A stretch of DNA of 64,000 bases. Source: Metabacillus indicus LMG 22858. GTDB taxonomy: Bacteria > Bacillota > Bacilli > Bacillales > Bacillaceae. Position 1 is the first letter of the stretch. Every line of letters begins with the position of its first letter. Where the stretch lies: assembly GCF_000708755.2 (NCBI RefSeq), contig NZ_JGVU02000006.1, positions 496,001 through 560,000 of the forward strand. Reading direction: 5' to 3'. The translations under genes were made by a program, and so were the position numbers. The notes below the pieces were generated by a model. It searched no databases and had not been told where the DNA came from. It saw nothing but the letters and a program-made list of their open reading frames with translations. Positions 1 to 9,630 of this stretch are shown here, one piece after another.

Positions 1-372
1 GATCGCATTGTTTTTAATTTTTTCAGGATCTGTCGTAAACACAGTCATCTGCATAATGCCATAACCAAAATCGCCTGATTGCAGCGGTTTCCCTTCTTTG
101 TCAAACTGCTGCCAGGATGCATTTTCCTGTGAAGCCACCGCTTTCACAATTTCTGCAGGCACTTCCATTTGCATGGCTGTTGTTGTCAGCAGACAGTTGG
201 CAGTCTGAAAAGGTATTTCCTTCCCATACTCCACAGCAGGGTCATAGTTACAGGCTTTCTTCACTTCGTTTTCAATACTTTCATAGCTTTGAGCTGAGGC
301 TGCACCGGTTTCTTCTGTCAAAAATAGACTCCATCCAATAAAAGCAAATATTAACACAGCAATTTTTTTCAT
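1..372 (-). CDS. Secreted lytic-transglycosylase-like protein, N-terminal part (runs off the left edge)
   Basis: Only the first 124 residues are in the window. The frame opens with a Sec signal peptide (Met-Lys-Lys, hydrophobic run to about residue 17, then an Ala-rich cleavage region). It then reads VPAEIVKAVASQENASWQQF and GYGIMQMT. This fits the SLT/lysozyme-like fold, with a catalytic Glu in SQENASW followed by a G-x-MQ-x-T cleft motif. The same pair occurs in the first domain of the protein at 38029-39846 (KAIALRENKDW, GLGLMQVT), so the two are probably paralogues. Expected role: cleavage of peptidoglycan glycan strands outside the membrane. Later domains are not visible. The start ATG lies 8 nt after GGAGGG. 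Confidence 0.7.
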   Translation of the reverse strand, partial: MKKIAVLIFAFIGWSLFLTEETGAASAQSYESIENEVKKACNYDPAVEYGKEIPFQTANCLLTTTAMQMEVPAEIVKAVASQENASWQQFDKEGKPLQSGDFGYGIMQMTVFTTDPEKIKNNAI

Positions 373-480
373 AAATACGTGATTCCCTCCGAAACTTAGA
401 TTCTAGTGAAATTCTATCATAAAAATCAGACAAGGATTGTATAAATTTCCAATAAACAGAAAAAATAGACCCCTCAGGAT

Positions 481-1263
481 CTATTTCTCTGTTTTTATAA
501 AGTAGGATACGATGTAGTCTGCCCAGACTTTATTACCCTCTTTATTTGGGGTCTGCTGATCTTCCGTCAGCATGGACTTGATTTTATCATCTTTACCGTC
601 CGGCCAGTTCTCCCAGTGATTTAAATAGGTCATTCCGAGCTCTGTCGCAAGGCTTTTAAGTGCATCTACCTCTTTTGGATAGTAAATGGCATTGTAAATA
701 GGATGGGAGGGCTGAACATAGATGATGGCATCCGTATTTCCCTCTTTCAGCTCCTTTAGAATGGACTCAACGTTTTTCAGAGTATTTGAAAGACCCACAT
801 TCCCATTATCGTTTAGCGAAAAGGGTTCAAGAAGGATGATATCAGGCTGAACCTCATTCACTTTTTCAATATGATTTTCGTTAAGAAACGTTTGAGACGT
901 ACCGTCCGGGTAGGATAAAACCTGAACGGAGAAGACTTTTTCGCCGTATGCTTTATCCAGTTCTTTTTGCACAAGCATAGGCCAGCCTTCATCCCCAGGT
1001 GATGTGCTTTCAGAGCCAACCGCAGCAATCTTAATTGGTTTTTCGTCAGCTTGAGCCGTTTTCATCTTTTCTTTTATTGGTGCAGGAAGGTTCCCGGCCT
1101 TTTTCACCCACTCAGGCTGCTGCTCTTCAGCTGATGCAGAAGCAGTTTCAGTCTTTGCTTCAGGCTGACTTGCAAGGCTGATTTTTCCCTTCCAATGATA
1201 GTTGCCAAGTACCAGCACGCATACCGATAAGACAACAACACATGCTGTAATCACTTTACTCAT
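481..1263 (-). CDS. Membrane-anchored SGNH/GDSL-type hydrolase
   Basis: 260 residues. The ATG start is chosen because GGAGG lies 7 nt upstream; an upstream in-frame TTG sits on that ribosome binding site. Residues 1-25 form an uncleaved signal anchor or signal peptide, followed by a Lys/Glu/Ala-rich linker. From about residue 80 comes an SGNH fold: KIAAVGSESTSPGDEGW carries the block I serine (GSES), DIILLEPFSLNDNG matches block III, and TPNKEGNKVWADYI is block V. The usual block V histidine is not obvious (Thr in its place), so activity is uncertain. Families like this are extracytoplasmic esterases acting on cell-wall or surface polysaccharide acyl groups. It stands alone between envelope genes. 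Confidence 0.72.
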   Translation of the reverse strand: MSKVITACVVVLSVCVLVLGNYHWKGKISLASQPEAKTETASASAEEQQPEWVKKAGNLPAPIKEKMKTAQADEKPIKIAAVGSESTSPGDEGWPMLVQKELDKAYGEKVFSVQVLSYPDGTSQTFLNENHIEKVNEVQPDIILLEPFSLNDNGNVGLSNTLKNVESILKELKEGNTDAIIYVQPSHPIYNAIYYPKEVDALKSLATELGMTYLNHWENWPDGKDDKIKSMLTEDQQTPNKEGNKVWADYIVSYFIKTEK

Positions 1264-1383
1264 ACTTATTTCCTCCAAAATCTACAAAGTTCTACATTCT
1301 ATCATAGTGATGAACATATGAACCTGCAAGGATATTAAAGGGAAATTATTATTAATTTATCAAAATTTAACTGTATATCCATA

Positions 1384-1411
1384 AAAAACAGCATCGGGGA
1401 ATTCCCGATGC
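1384..1411 (-). terminator. Rho-independent terminator of the CWB2-NlpC/P60 gene
   Basis: GCATCGGG/CCCGATGC stem next to the stop codon, followed in the minus direction by TGTTTTTTAT. Confidence 0.85.
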
Positions 1412-2728
1412 TTAGTGAATGACTTTTTTAGCGCCTAAGTATTTTGGTTTAAAGTAGACATTATCCATCGTTGTAATGGATACGCCTTTCGATGAGCTCG
1501 CATGGATAAATTCGTTGTTTCCAATGAAAATTCCGACGTGAGAAGGGCCTTTTGATACCGTTTCAAAAAAAATAAGATCTCCTTTTTGGGGAATGGCAGC
1601 CACGGTTCCTGTATTCCATTGATCTTTTGTTGTTCTCGGGAGGTCAATGCCGTGCTTGTTGAACACATATTCTGTGTAGCCGCTGCAGTCAAAGCCCGAA
1701 GTTGTCGTACCGCCGTATTTGTAAGGCACGCCTTGCAGGGATTTGGCAGTTTCAATCAGTTTGTCCACAGGAAAATAAATTGATGCCAGAACGCTGTCGC
1801 TGATAGCGGCCGTTCCTCCGACAGCAGTCACCGTTTCGATTGTTTTAGAGTCAATCAGTGTTCCGGTTTCTGCCGGAAGATTTGAAGAATCAGAAAGAAG
1901 CATCGGAATGTTCTGCTTTGCTGCATAAACAGAACCGGTAAGTGCGTCTGCAAAGGTCTTACCTGAAACAAGCAAGGAACGCGACGCCGTGAAATTCGCA
2001 AATTTCGATGATACTTTGGCAGATGTGTCATAGCGGTTTGACCCTGAAATTCGTTCCGGATAAGGAAGGTATGAGGTTGTTCCTGACGCTACAACTGAAG
2101 TTCCCCCGATGACATATGTTTTTGTATATCCTTTGAGGAAGTTTTTAACGGTTTCAGGAACACTGTCCTTTTTAACCAAAAGAATGGGTGATCCCTGCCT
2201 CGCGGCGATCGGCGATGCAGCAAGGCTGTCCGGGAAGTTGGTTCCATTGGCTATGAATGCTTTTTTAGAAGTTGCCCCCAAGTATTTTGCGATAGCGACT
2301 GATGTGTCATAACGGTCCGCACCTGCTATTCTGTGTACAGTCAGCCCCATTGATTTAAGGGAATTTGCGGTTTGATCTGAAATGGCGTTTTTGCCGCCGA
2401 TTATGTATGCGTTTTTTGCCTGTAATCGTTTAATTTCGCTGCTTATGACGGAAGGAACGGAGTCACGGCCTGTAAGAAGGATCGGTGCATTAAGCTTATA
2501 CGCTAGCGGACCTCCAGAAAGAGCATCAGGGTAGTTTGTTCCGACTGCTATGACAACGTTAGAAGTGCCGTTCGGAAACGTTTTCTTTGAAACTTCCACT
2601 GCCGTACTGTAGCGGTCCTGACCGTAAATTCTTGTAGTAGTACCGGCTTCTGCAGACTCCGGCAAAGAGATAAGAAGCAGCATCAATAGACTTAGACAGC
2701 TCAACAAAGTTACTGTTATTTTTTTCAT
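1412..2728 (-). CDS. Secreted CWB2-repeat cell wall endopeptidase with NlpC/P60 domain
   Basis: 438 residues: signal peptide (1-28, ending AEAG), three cell-wall-binding repeat 2 units (PF04122 type; about 33-120, 130-215, 225-315, each with the RYxTA/S...FPDALS/A...PILL pattern), then an NlpC/P60 domain from about 325. The catalytic Cys is in GFDCSGYTEY, the His in SHVGIFIG and the polar third residue in FIHASSS. Known NlpC/P60 proteins cut D-Glu-meso-DAP bonds in stem peptides, and CWB2 domains tether proteins to wall polymers. AGGAG sits 7 nt before the ATG. It shares the CWB2 module with the proteins at 4230 and 38029, so the window carries three different effector domains on one anchor type. 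Confidence 0.92.
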   Translation of the reverse strand: MKKITVTLLSCLSLLMLLLISLPESAEAGTTTRIYGQDRYSTAVEVSKKTFPNGTSNVVIAVGTNYPDALSGGPLAYKLNAPILLTGRDSVPSVISSEIKRLQAKNAYIIGGKNAISDQTANSLKSMGLTVHRIAGADRYDTSVAIAKYLGATSKKAFIANGTNFPDSLAASPIAARQGSPILLVKKDSVPETVKNFLKGYTKTYVIGGTSVVASGTTSYLPYPERISGSNRYDTSAKVSSKFANFTASRSLLVSGKTFADALTGSVYAAKQNIPMLLSDSSNLPAETGTLIDSKTIETVTAVGGTAAISDSVLASIYFPVDKLIETAKSLQGVPYKYGGTTTSGFDCSGYTEYVFNKHGIDLPRTTKDQWNTGTVAAIPQKGDLIFFETVSKGPSHVGIFIGNNEFIHASSSKGVSITTMDNVYFKPKYLGAKKVIH

Positions 2729-2759
2729 ACCAATCTCCTATGATGTTTTTACCCTACTT

Positions 2760-2768
2760 ATTATAGCA
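2760..2768 (-). promoter_or_regulatory. Extended -10 promoter of the CWB2-NlpC/P60 gene
   Basis: Minus strand TGCTATAAT is a perfect TGn-extended -10. No good -35 is present at 17 bp. The same TGCTATAAT precedes the CWB2 gene at 38029. The rest of the 366-bp gap up to the next gene holds only the promoter at 3030-3058. Confidence 0.55.
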
Positions 2769-3029
2769 TCACAGAAATAGTCTGATAGTTTACAAATGTG
2801 TTACAAATAATGGGGATAATCGACTATAGACAGCATAAAACCTCCATTTCCTCTGCCTTTCGACCGCACTTCTCCCCTCATTTCGACGAACATTGCAGAA
2901 AAAACATTTCTTAAAAGACATGAAATTTGTCAAAAAAATGCCGATAGGAACCATATGACTTTGATTTATGAAACTTTCACAAGCTGCACCACGTCATATT
3001 AATGGACATATTTATTTACAAAAAAAGTA

Positions 3030-3058
3030 TTGTTTCCATGTTCCGGCAAAAATATAAT
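3030..3058 (+). promoter_or_regulatory. SigA-type promoter of the LCP gene
   Basis: TTGTTT, 17 bp, TATAAT, with the expected start near 3065. It lies inside the long upstream open frame, which argues that translation begins at 3095, not at 3002. Confidence 0.6.
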
Positions 3059-3094
3059 GTGTATAGGCAATTACTTCTATTAAAGGATGATACG

Positions 3095-4039
3095 ATGAGA
3101 GAACAAAAACACAAAAAGCGCAAATGGCTCTTGATTACCCTTAGCATCATTGGTCTGCTTGTACTGGGTACCTTAGGCTATGCCTTCTATTTGTATAAAG
3201 CGGCAACGGACACAGTTGCCAACATCCAGGAAAATATCGGCAGGGAAAAATCAGACAAACGCCCTCAGGCAGTTGCATTTAAAGAAAAAGACCCAATCTC
3301 CATCCTGCTTATGGGAGTGGATGAGAGAAAAGGCGACCGTGGACGTTCTGATTCTCTGATTCTTTTAACCGTGAACCCGAACAAAAAATCCATGAACATG
3401 GTCAGCATTCCGCGTGACACCCGAACCGAAATTATCGGAAAAGGCAAAGAAGACAAAATCAATCATGCCTACGCCTTCGGCGGTACGGAAATGGCGATCA
3501 ATACGGTCGAACATTTCCTGGACGTTCCCGTTGACTACTTTGTCAAAGTGAATATGGAAAGCTTTAAAGATATTGTTGATGCAGTAGGCGGAGTAGAAGT
3601 AAACAACGACTTGTACTTTGAATACGACGGCAAGACGTTTAAAGAAGGTCCAATTACATTAAATGGTGCAGATGCATTAAGCTTTACAAGAATGCGCTAT
3701 GAAGACCCGAGAGGCGACTTCGGCCGCCAGCTGAGACAGCGACAGGTCATTGAAGCCGTTATTGCAAAAGGAGCAAACGTATCCTCCATTTCAAAATTCG
3801 GCGAGATGTTCAAAATCGTTGAAAACAACGTCAAAACTAATCTAGGAATGGACGAAATGTGGAATATTCAGGAGAACTATAAAGATGCCAGCCATTCTCT
3901 TGAACAGCACCAGATCAAAGGATCCGGCGACAAAATCGGCGGAATCTACTATTATATTGTACCTGAAGAAGAGCGCACAGCTTTATCAGGCAAGCTGAAA
4001 GAACATTTGGAGCTGTCCGGGACGACGGCTTCAAACTAA
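3095..4039 (+). CDS. LCP (LytR-CpsA-Psr) family wall-polymer ligase
   Basis: 314 residues. The start follows AAAGGATGAT by 4 nt and lies downstream of the promoter. A short basic cytoplasmic tail (REQKHKKRK) is followed by one membrane helix (about 12-35), then the extracytoplasmic LCP domain from about residue 70: ISILLMGVDERKGDRGRSDS, IPRDTRTEI, DKINHAYAFGG, FTRMRYEDPRGDFGRQLRQR. The conserved Arg and Asp residues bind the pyrophosphate of the lipid-linked substrate. LCP enzymes transfer teichoic acid or other secondary polymers from undecaprenyl pyrophosphate to peptidoglycan. It resembles TagTUV/LytR of Bacillus, but I cannot tell which one. The neighbours are wall proteins and a terminator follows. 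Confidence 0.9.
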   Translation: MREQKHKKRKWLLITLSIIGLLVLGTLGYAFYLYKAATDTVANIQENIGREKSDKRPQAVAFKEKDPISILLMGVDERKGDRGRSDSLILLTVNPNKKSMNMVSIPRDTRTEIIGKGKEDKINHAYAFGGTEMAINTVEHFLDVPVDYFVKVNMESFKDIVDAVGGVEVNNDLYFEYDGKTFKEGPITLNGADALSFTRMRYEDPRGDFGRQLRQRQVIEAVIAKGANVSSISKFGEMFKIVENNVKTNLGMDEMWNIQENYKDASHSLEQHQIKGSGDKIGGIYYYIVPEEERTALSGKLKEHLELSGTTASN

Positions 4040-4050
4040 GAGTAAGAAAG

Positions 4051-4086
4051 AACAAACCTCCATTCAATCGGGGTTTGTTTTTTTTT
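4051..4086 (+). terminator. Rho-independent terminator of the LCP gene
   Basis: AACAAACC...GGTTTGTT stem followed by a run of at least eight T. Confidence 0.85.
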
Positions 4087-4229
4087 GAGAAATGAGCGGT
4101 CGGATTGTTATGGAACCAGTTTAGACCGTTAAAGCGAAGAAAATAGTCATAAATAATTATTTTTATGTAATATTTCCCATTAAAATGGTATATTAGTAGT
4201 GTTATCCCATTTTAAAGGAGTGAATGTAT

Positions 4230-7200
4230 TTGTCCAAAATGTTTTTAAAGAGTTTCATTGTTTTATTTATTTCTGTACTTATCCTTCCTTTTTCATCAGG
4301 AACGGACACTGCTGAAGCATCAGGCACGATCCGGATTGCGGGAGAAGACCGCTATGAGACAGCAGCCGCTATTTCAAAAGAAGGCTTTGCAGGCGGGGCT
4401 GACACCGTTGTTATTGCCAGAGGGGATCAGTTTCCCGATGCTTTGACAGGTGCTCCGCTGGCGTACAAGTTAAATGCACCCATTCTATTATCCTCCCCAT
4501 CAAAAGTTCCAGACGCCACTCTAAATGAATTGAAACGCTTGAAAGCAAAAAAAGCGGTCATCCTGGGAGGTCCTGCCGCGATTAATGAAACGGTAAAAAA
4601 AGAAATCGAGAAACTAGGCATGACAACGGAACGGATCTACGGTGATACCCGTTACGAAACGTCTGTCAAAGTTGCCGAAAAACTTGGCGCTTCTAAAGAA
4701 CAGGCGATTATCGCAACCGGCAAGAACTTTCCTGATGCGCTTGCAATCGCTCCATACGCCGCAGAAAAGGGGTACCCTATTCTGCTGACTGCCCCTGATA
4801 AACTAAGTGATAAAGTAACGGGATATCTGCAGGGTGTTAAGAGTACGATTGTTATCGGAGGTCCGGACGCAATAGGTACGCTTGTTGAATCCAAACTTCC
4901 AAAACCCGAACGAATTTCAGGTGCCACAAGATATGATACAGCTGCTCAAATCTTACGGACGAAATACGACAAAAACAGCCACATTTACATAAGTACAGGA
5001 CGAAAATTTGCAGATGCGTTGACGGGCTCTGTCCTTGCAGCTAAAAACAGCTCTGCCATTTATTTAACAAAGCCGGACGAACTGCCGGAAGGATCTGACC
5101 GGCTGATTGCTGAAAAACAGATGAAAAGCTTTAATGTTTACGGAGGCAATGCAGCAGTAACGGATGGTGTCGTCTCCCAGCTGGAAGAACTGTTTGCACA
5201 ATTTGAAGACGTGATTGGCACCGCTGTATTTACTGACGGACTAGAGGTAATGGAAGAACAGGAAGAAAATCTTTTTGAAAATGCATCCGACAGCATCGTT
5301 TACCATGAGGACGAATCATTCTCTATTAAACTTCCGGCGGACCAGGCTCAAATGTATAAAAAGTCAGACCTCTTCTATCTTCCGCCGTCTGATGACCATC
5401 CATCAGGGTTTTTCGGGCAGGTTTCGGATGTTCAGTCAGACGGAACCGTAACGATCGATCAGCCGGCACTTGATGAAGTGCTGAAGGAATTTAATATTCA
5501 AGGTGAAGAAATCCTCACCCCAGACAATCTTATCGATGTGGATCTTGAAGAAGGCGTCGTTATGACAGAAGGCGAGCAGCAGTTTCAGTCTTTTTCAAAG
5601 TGGAGCAGTGCAGGCATGAAGGCTGCGGCCGGACAAAAGCCGATTGAGTTTGCATTAGATAAGACTCTATTTGAAAAAGAGTCTAACAACAGCAAAGTGA
5701 AACTTACCGGAAGTATTGCTGTTAAATCAGCAAAAGCTAAAATGGACCTGAAGAAAAAATTCGGACTGATCACGGGATTTGACTATCACTTTGAAAGCAA
5801 GCAGGATTCCTCCATCAAATTTATGATGGAAATGGACGGTAAGATGGAAACAGTCGACCAGTCCAAAAACAAAGAATTCGGCAAGTGGATTAAGCTCGAA
5901 GGCGTGGATCGCGAAGGAAGGATTTCGCTTGCAACGATGACCTATCAAATTGGGACAGCGCCTGTATTCGGAGTCGGCAATAAAGGGTATATAGACATCC
6001 CGATTGGTGTCACCGTTTTCGTTACAACCAACGTCAAGGGTGAAGCAAAGCTTTCTATGGAATTTGGCGTCATTGAAAAATCCAGTTCTTATGTTGATGT
6101 AAAGTGGAAGGGCGGTTCATTTGATTCTGATTTTGACTTGACTACAGACCGTTATGAGGCGGAATTTGAAGGGAAAGGAGAAATCACCGCTTCCCTCGGA
6201 GCAGGATTTGAACCGGCTATCAACATTGGCGGCCTATTGCCAGCCGTTGTTCAAAATGACTTATCCATCGGCCAGGAGCTAAAAGGCAATGTAAAAGCCA
6301 GTTATGATTTTAAAGACAATGATTTCTCCTTCTCAGGATGCTTTGAAGATACTTTCAAAGCAGGCTTTGAATCTAACTTAAAAGTCCGTCTTAAAGCCTC
6401 ATCTGAAAAGTGGAACATTGAAGAAAAAGTAGAATACAAGAAAAAACTTTACGATAAAGAGTTTTTCAAAAAAGAGAACAAATACTGCGAGTACGCAGGC
6501 AAAATTAAAGGCAATGTAGTCGATGCCGTCAGCAAAGATAAACTTGAAAATGTAAAGGTAAGCGCCTATCAGGACGGGGAGTTTTTCAACAGCGCAGTCA
6601 CGGACGAAAACGGTGACTACGAACTGCAGCTGTCTGACGGCACATACACATTTGAATACAGCAAGTTTCTCTATAAAAAAGAAAAATATGAGAATGTGAA
6701 AATCAAAGAAAATGAAATTGAGTACAGTCCTTCCCTGCGATTGATCGGGTCTGAATTTTTCGGGGACGGCGAAGCAAGCGGACAAATCAAGAATTCAATT
6801 GACGGACGTCCTGTGGCAGGCGCGTCCATTAAAATCAGATCAGGATTAAATTCGTTTACCGGTCCTGTAAAGGCCACAACTGTTTCAGATGCATCAGGGT
6901 TCTACAAAGTAACACTCCCGGCCGGACTCTATACTGCCGAGGTGTCAAAAGAAGGATTCATTACATCCTCCACAGAAATTCTTTCCATCGGTACGAGAAA
7001 AACAGAAAATCAGAATGCCACACTCAGCCCGATTCTTGACCAGGCCAAAACACGCATCGTGCTGAAATGGGGAGAGCAGCCATACGATCTGGATTCCCAC
7101 TTAACAGGTCCGGCTGAGGACGGAAACAGATTCCACCTGTATTTCGGAGACCAGGATGTTTATGAAAATGACGAGCTGATGGCACAGCTGGATGTGGATG

Positions 7201-7544
7201 ACACCTCTTCATATGGTCCGGAGACCATTACCATTAACCATCAAAAAGATGGCGTTTACCGTTATTCCATCCATGACTTTTCAAACGGCGGCTACACAGA
7301 CAGCGACGAACTGTCTAAATCAGGAGCCGTGGTAGAGGTATACCGGGGAAGCTACTTAGTGCGGACATTCCACGTTCCTACAAATCAGACAGGTACACTT
7401 TGGACAGTTTTTGAACTTAATGGAAGTACTATCGTGCCAATCAATACGGTTTCAAACACCGACGTTTATACGCAAAACAGCAGGCAGACACAAGGCAACT
7501 CCGTTGACCGGCTGATTCTTCCTTCATTGAGTGAGAAGAAGTAA
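4230..7544 (+). CDS. Large secreted CWB2-repeat surface protein with two carboxypeptidase-regulatory-like domains and a YfaP-like domain
   Basis: About 1,104 residues. AAAGGAG is 9 nt from TTG 4230 but only 3 nt from ATG 4224, so TTG is the likelier start. Order: signal peptide (to about residue 32), three CWB2 repeats (about 35-335), a long unrecognised region (about 340-760) rich in beta strands, two beta-sandwich carboxypeptidase-regulatory-like units (about 765-840, GKIKGNVVDAVSKDKLENV; and about 855-950, GEASGQIKNSIDGRPVAGAS), then a C-terminal domain with RIVLKWGEQPYDLDSHLTGP and FHLYFGD. That last pattern is typical of YfaP/DUF2135-like domains. No catalytic residues are evident, so it is probably a structural or adhesive wall protein. 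It is monocistronic with a terminator. Confidence 0.85.
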   Translation: MSKMFLKSFIVLFISVLILPFSSGTDTAEASGTIRIAGEDRYETAAAISKEGFAGGADTVVIARGDQFPDALTGAPLAYKLNAPILLSSPSKVPDATLNELKRLKAKKAVILGGPAAINETVKKEIEKLGMTTERIYGDTRYETSVKVAEKLGASKEQAIIATGKNFPDALAIAPYAAEKGYPILLTAPDKLSDKVTGYLQGVKSTIVIGGPDAIGTLVESKLPKPERISGATRYDTAAQILRTKYDKNSHIYISTGRKFADALTGSVLAAKNSSAIYLTKPDELPEGSDRLIAEKQMKSFNVYGGNAAVTDGVVSQLEELFAQFEDVIGTAVFTDGLEVMEEQEENLFENASDSIVYHEDESFSIKLPADQAQMYKKSDLFYLPPSDDHPSGFFGQVSDVQSDGTVTIDQPALDEVLKEFNIQGEEILTPDNLIDVDLEEGVVMTEGEQQFQSFSKWSSAGMKAAAGQKPIEFALDKTLFEKESNNSKVKLTGSIAVKSAKAKMDLKKKFGLITGFDYHFESKQDSSIKFMMEMDGKMETVDQSKNKEFGKWIKLEGVDREGRISLATMTYQIGTAPVFGVGNKGYIDIPIGVTVFVTTNVKGEAKLSMEFGVIEKSSSYVDVKWKGGSFDSDFDLTTDRYEAEFEGKGEITASLGAGFEPAINIGGLLPAVVQNDLSIGQELKGNVKASYDFKDNDFSFSGCFEDTFKAGFESNLKVRLKASSEKWNIEEKVEYKKKLYDKEFFKKENKYCEYAGKIKGNVVDAVSKDKLENVKVSAYQDGEFFNSAVTDENGDYELQLSDGTYTFEYSKFLYKKEKYENVKIKENEIEYSPSLRLIGSEFFGDGEASGQIKNSIDGRPVAGASIKIRSGLNSFTGPVKATTVSDASGFYKVTLPAGLYTAEVSKEGFITSSTEILSIGTRKTENQNATLSPILDQAKTRIVLKWGEQPYDLDSHLTGPAEDGNRFHLYFGDQDVYENDELMAQLDVDDTSSYGPETITINHQKDGVYRYSIHDFSNGGYTDSDELSKSGAVVEVYRGSYLVRTFHVPTNQTGTLWTVFELNGSTIVPINTVSNTDVYTQNSRQTQGNSVDRLILPSLSEKK

Positions 7545-7555
7545 AGCATTGCAGA

Positions 7556-7587
7556 GACAAATCCTTTTTGGGGGTTTGTCTTTTTTA
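7556..7587 (+). terminator. Rho-independent terminator of the large CWB2 protein gene
   Basis: GACAAATCC...GGTTTGTC stem and six T. Confidence 0.85.
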
Positions 7588-7673
7588 TTTGAGGTGGGTT
7601 TTGCCCGGGCAGATTGCAGCATCAATCGAAAATTGACGGCTTCCCCTTAGTCTGATTCTTACTTCCATTAAAC

Positions 7674-7704
7674 AAAAAACCGGCTCCCATAAGGAAAACC
7701 GGCT
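7674..7704 (-). terminator. Probable terminator of the SEC-C protein gene
   Basis: In the minus direction CCGGTTTTCC pairs with GGGAGCCGG, including G-U pairs, and is followed by TTTTTTG. Confidence 0.55.
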
Positions 7705-7715
7705 TCAGCCTTGCA

Positions 7716-9515
7716 CTATTCAGACATCCACTCAACCAATTCCGGATGATTGGACCAGACAAATCCATATTCCATGAAGTACTCAACCGCTTCAGACTCT
7801 TGGCCGAATTCCTCCGGCTCTTTCGGCAGCTTGCGTTTGCCGGCCAGAACATCATAAATGATCGGATTCACGTTTTTCGCCTTTTGAGCAAGTCTTTCAA
7901 CCGCAGGAGTCATTCCTTTTAACGCGAATTCCACAAGCAGCATGTTGTAGGCGCCTGCCGCAAATTCGGTCTCATCAAATTTCTCAAGAAGCTTTTTGGC
8001 TTTTTGGTGCTCGCCTGCATCCATGTACATGACAAACAGCGTATAGCGCACGCCCTGACTGTCCATCTCATTGAGCTCGAGCAGCTCCTCGCACTGTTTA
8101 ATTGCTTCAGTCAGGTTGCCCATTGCCGCTTCAAGGATGGCATAGTTGAACTTAGAGCGCATGTATGGCCGCGTTTCAATCAATCCCCAGAACATGCCTT
8201 TATCCTGCTTGAAGATTTCCTTGCCAAGGTCCGCCTCGCCGGCTTCCATTCCCTGTTTATAAAGTTCAAGCTGCTTGGCAGGATCACTCTCTGCGTCTCC
8301 CAGCATATTGTATGCATCAGGGTGGAACGGGTAGATCTCCATCGCCTCTTTGGCAAGCTTTACTCTTTTCTGCGGGGAACTTTCCATCGCTTCATAAATA
8401 AGCTCCTGCGCACGCGCGCGGTCAGAAGCAGAGTATTTTTTGACGTCTGCTTGTTCTCCAACAGTCATGCTGTCCTCAGTGAGATCCGCCTCAAGCACTT
8501 CTTTTATCTCTTTATATACCTTTGAAAGAGAGCTTGTGCTGACTTCGTAAAGTTCCGCAATCTTTTTCTGAGTCATTCCCTGCTTGTACATATGCTTTTC
8601 AACGAAATAATGCATACCGGCTGAGTAAATGACCTCTTTTTTGATCGTTGGCTTTACTTCGTGAAGATATTTATGCATTAAAGCAAACGCCTTTTCGGCA
8701 GTTTCTACTGGAACATGGGCTTGCAGAAGCTTTCTTTGCATTTTTAATGCAGCATTTTCGTACAACGGTTCATCCCAAACCAGCTCTGCTTCTTCCACCT
8801 GAGGCTCTTTTTCTACCTGAGAATCTTCTTCCACAGGCTCCGTCAGCATGGAAATCAGCATTTCCGGGAACTGATCCGCAATGAACGCGCCGATGTCATC
8901 GAACGTGCTCTCTTCAAAAAGCTTGAGCGTCAGTTTTTTGTTAAACTCCGTCTGCGCTTCTTCAAATTCAAGCTGCATCATGAAATACGTATAGTAGTCT
9001 CCGAATGGCAGCAAGTATCCAAGAAGCATCGCGCCTGACTTAAAGGAATGGGTTCCCTCGTCCACGCGCACATCTTTTACTTCTTCTGTAAACAGATCTT
9101 TCACTGTGTAGCTTTCATCGTCTGTCACATGTTCCACGACAGAGAACGTCGGAACAGCGCCAGCCCATTTTTCCAGCTGGGCCATCGTTACCGGTCTCAC
9201 ATTTTCGCGGCGTTTTTTCTCAATAAAGGCTTCTAAGATAGTCCCGTTTCCAACATTCACTGAGAAAACAGCCCAGACAAGGAGTGAACCGTAAATCTGC
9301 TGATCCTCGCCTATGTTAAACTTGCGCATCTTCTCTCTGACAGCCTTGTCCATTTCTCTTGAATAGACAGAGGAGGCGAACTGCATCAGCTCTCCCTGCA
9401 TCTTTTCAAGATCAGCATGACGAATCGCTTCAATCGACGTCACTTTATTCATACAGCATTTCTTATATTTTTTTCCGCTGCCGCAATGGCATGCGTCATT
9501 TCTTCCAATATCCAT
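7716..9515 (-). CDS. SEC-C motif protein with HTH-like segment and TPR-like C-terminal half
   Basis: 599 residues. The N-terminus is a SEC-C zinc-binding motif (CHCGSGKKYKKCC, residues 9-21), the knuckle found at the C-terminus of SecA and in many stand-alone proteins. A Glu-rich linker spans about 225-250. Around 315-345, TQKKIAELYEVSTSSLSKVY looks like a helix-turn-helix. From about 375 to the end are helical TPR-like repeats (AYNMLGDAESDPAKQLELYK, FNYAILEAAMGNLTEAIKQC). Such a layout suggests a protein- or nucleic-acid-binding adaptor; I do not know a specific function. The SEC-C Met is preceded by AAAGGAG. It is a single gene with its own terminator. Confidence 0.75.
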   Translation of the reverse strand: MDIGRNDACHCGSGKKYKKCCMNKVTSIEAIRHADLEKMQGELMQFASSVYSREMDKAVREKMRKFNIGEDQQIYGSLLVWAVFSVNVGNGTILEAFIEKKRRENVRPVTMAQLEKWAGAVPTFSVVEHVTDDESYTVKDLFTEEVKDVRVDEGTHSFKSGAMLLGYLLPFGDYYTYFMMQLEFEEAQTEFNKKLTLKLFEESTFDDIGAFIADQFPEMLISMLTEPVEEDSQVEKEPQVEEAELVWDEPLYENAALKMQRKLLQAHVPVETAEKAFALMHKYLHEVKPTIKKEVIYSAGMHYFVEKHMYKQGMTQKKIAELYEVSTSSLSKVYKEIKEVLEADLTEDSMTVGEQADVKKYSASDRARAQELIYEAMESSPQKRVKLAKEAMEIYPFHPDAYNMLGDAESDPAKQLELYKQGMEAGEADLGKEIFKQDKGMFWGLIETRPYMRSKFNYAILEAAMGNLTEAIKQCEELLELNEMDSQGVRYTLFVMYMDAGEHQKAKKLLEKFDETEFAAGAYNMLLVEFALKGMTPAVERLAQKAKNVNPIIYDVLAGKRKLPKEPEEFGQESEAVEYFMEYGFVWSNHPELVEWMSE

Positions 9516-9590
9516 TTGTAGACTCCTTTAAATCCTTATTCCCTCATCTATTGTGCCAGTTATCAGGGAATAATTCAACGCACATGAAAT

Positions 9591-9614
9591 AACCGCAGAT
9601 GGAGATCTGCGGTT
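9591..9614 (-). terminator. Hairpin after the 90-residue protein gene
   Basis: Perfect AACCGCAGAT/ATCTGCGGTT stem with a 4-nt loop. The T tract in the minus direction is poor, so termination may be partial. Confidence 0.6.
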
Positions 9615-9630
9615 TTGTGACTCAAGCGGC

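Noticed and set aside
3002-3094. Upstream extension of the LCP protein from 3002
   Set aside because: No ribosome binding site, and the likely promoter lies inside it; the start at 3095 has one.
7622-7855. Leftward 77-codon frame at the end of the SEC-C gene
   Set aside because: It overlaps the real gene in another frame and covers its terminator.
8004-8525. Rightward 173-codon frame opposite the SEC-C gene
   Set aside because: Antisense shadow with a Phe/His/Leu-rich composition and no ribosome binding site.
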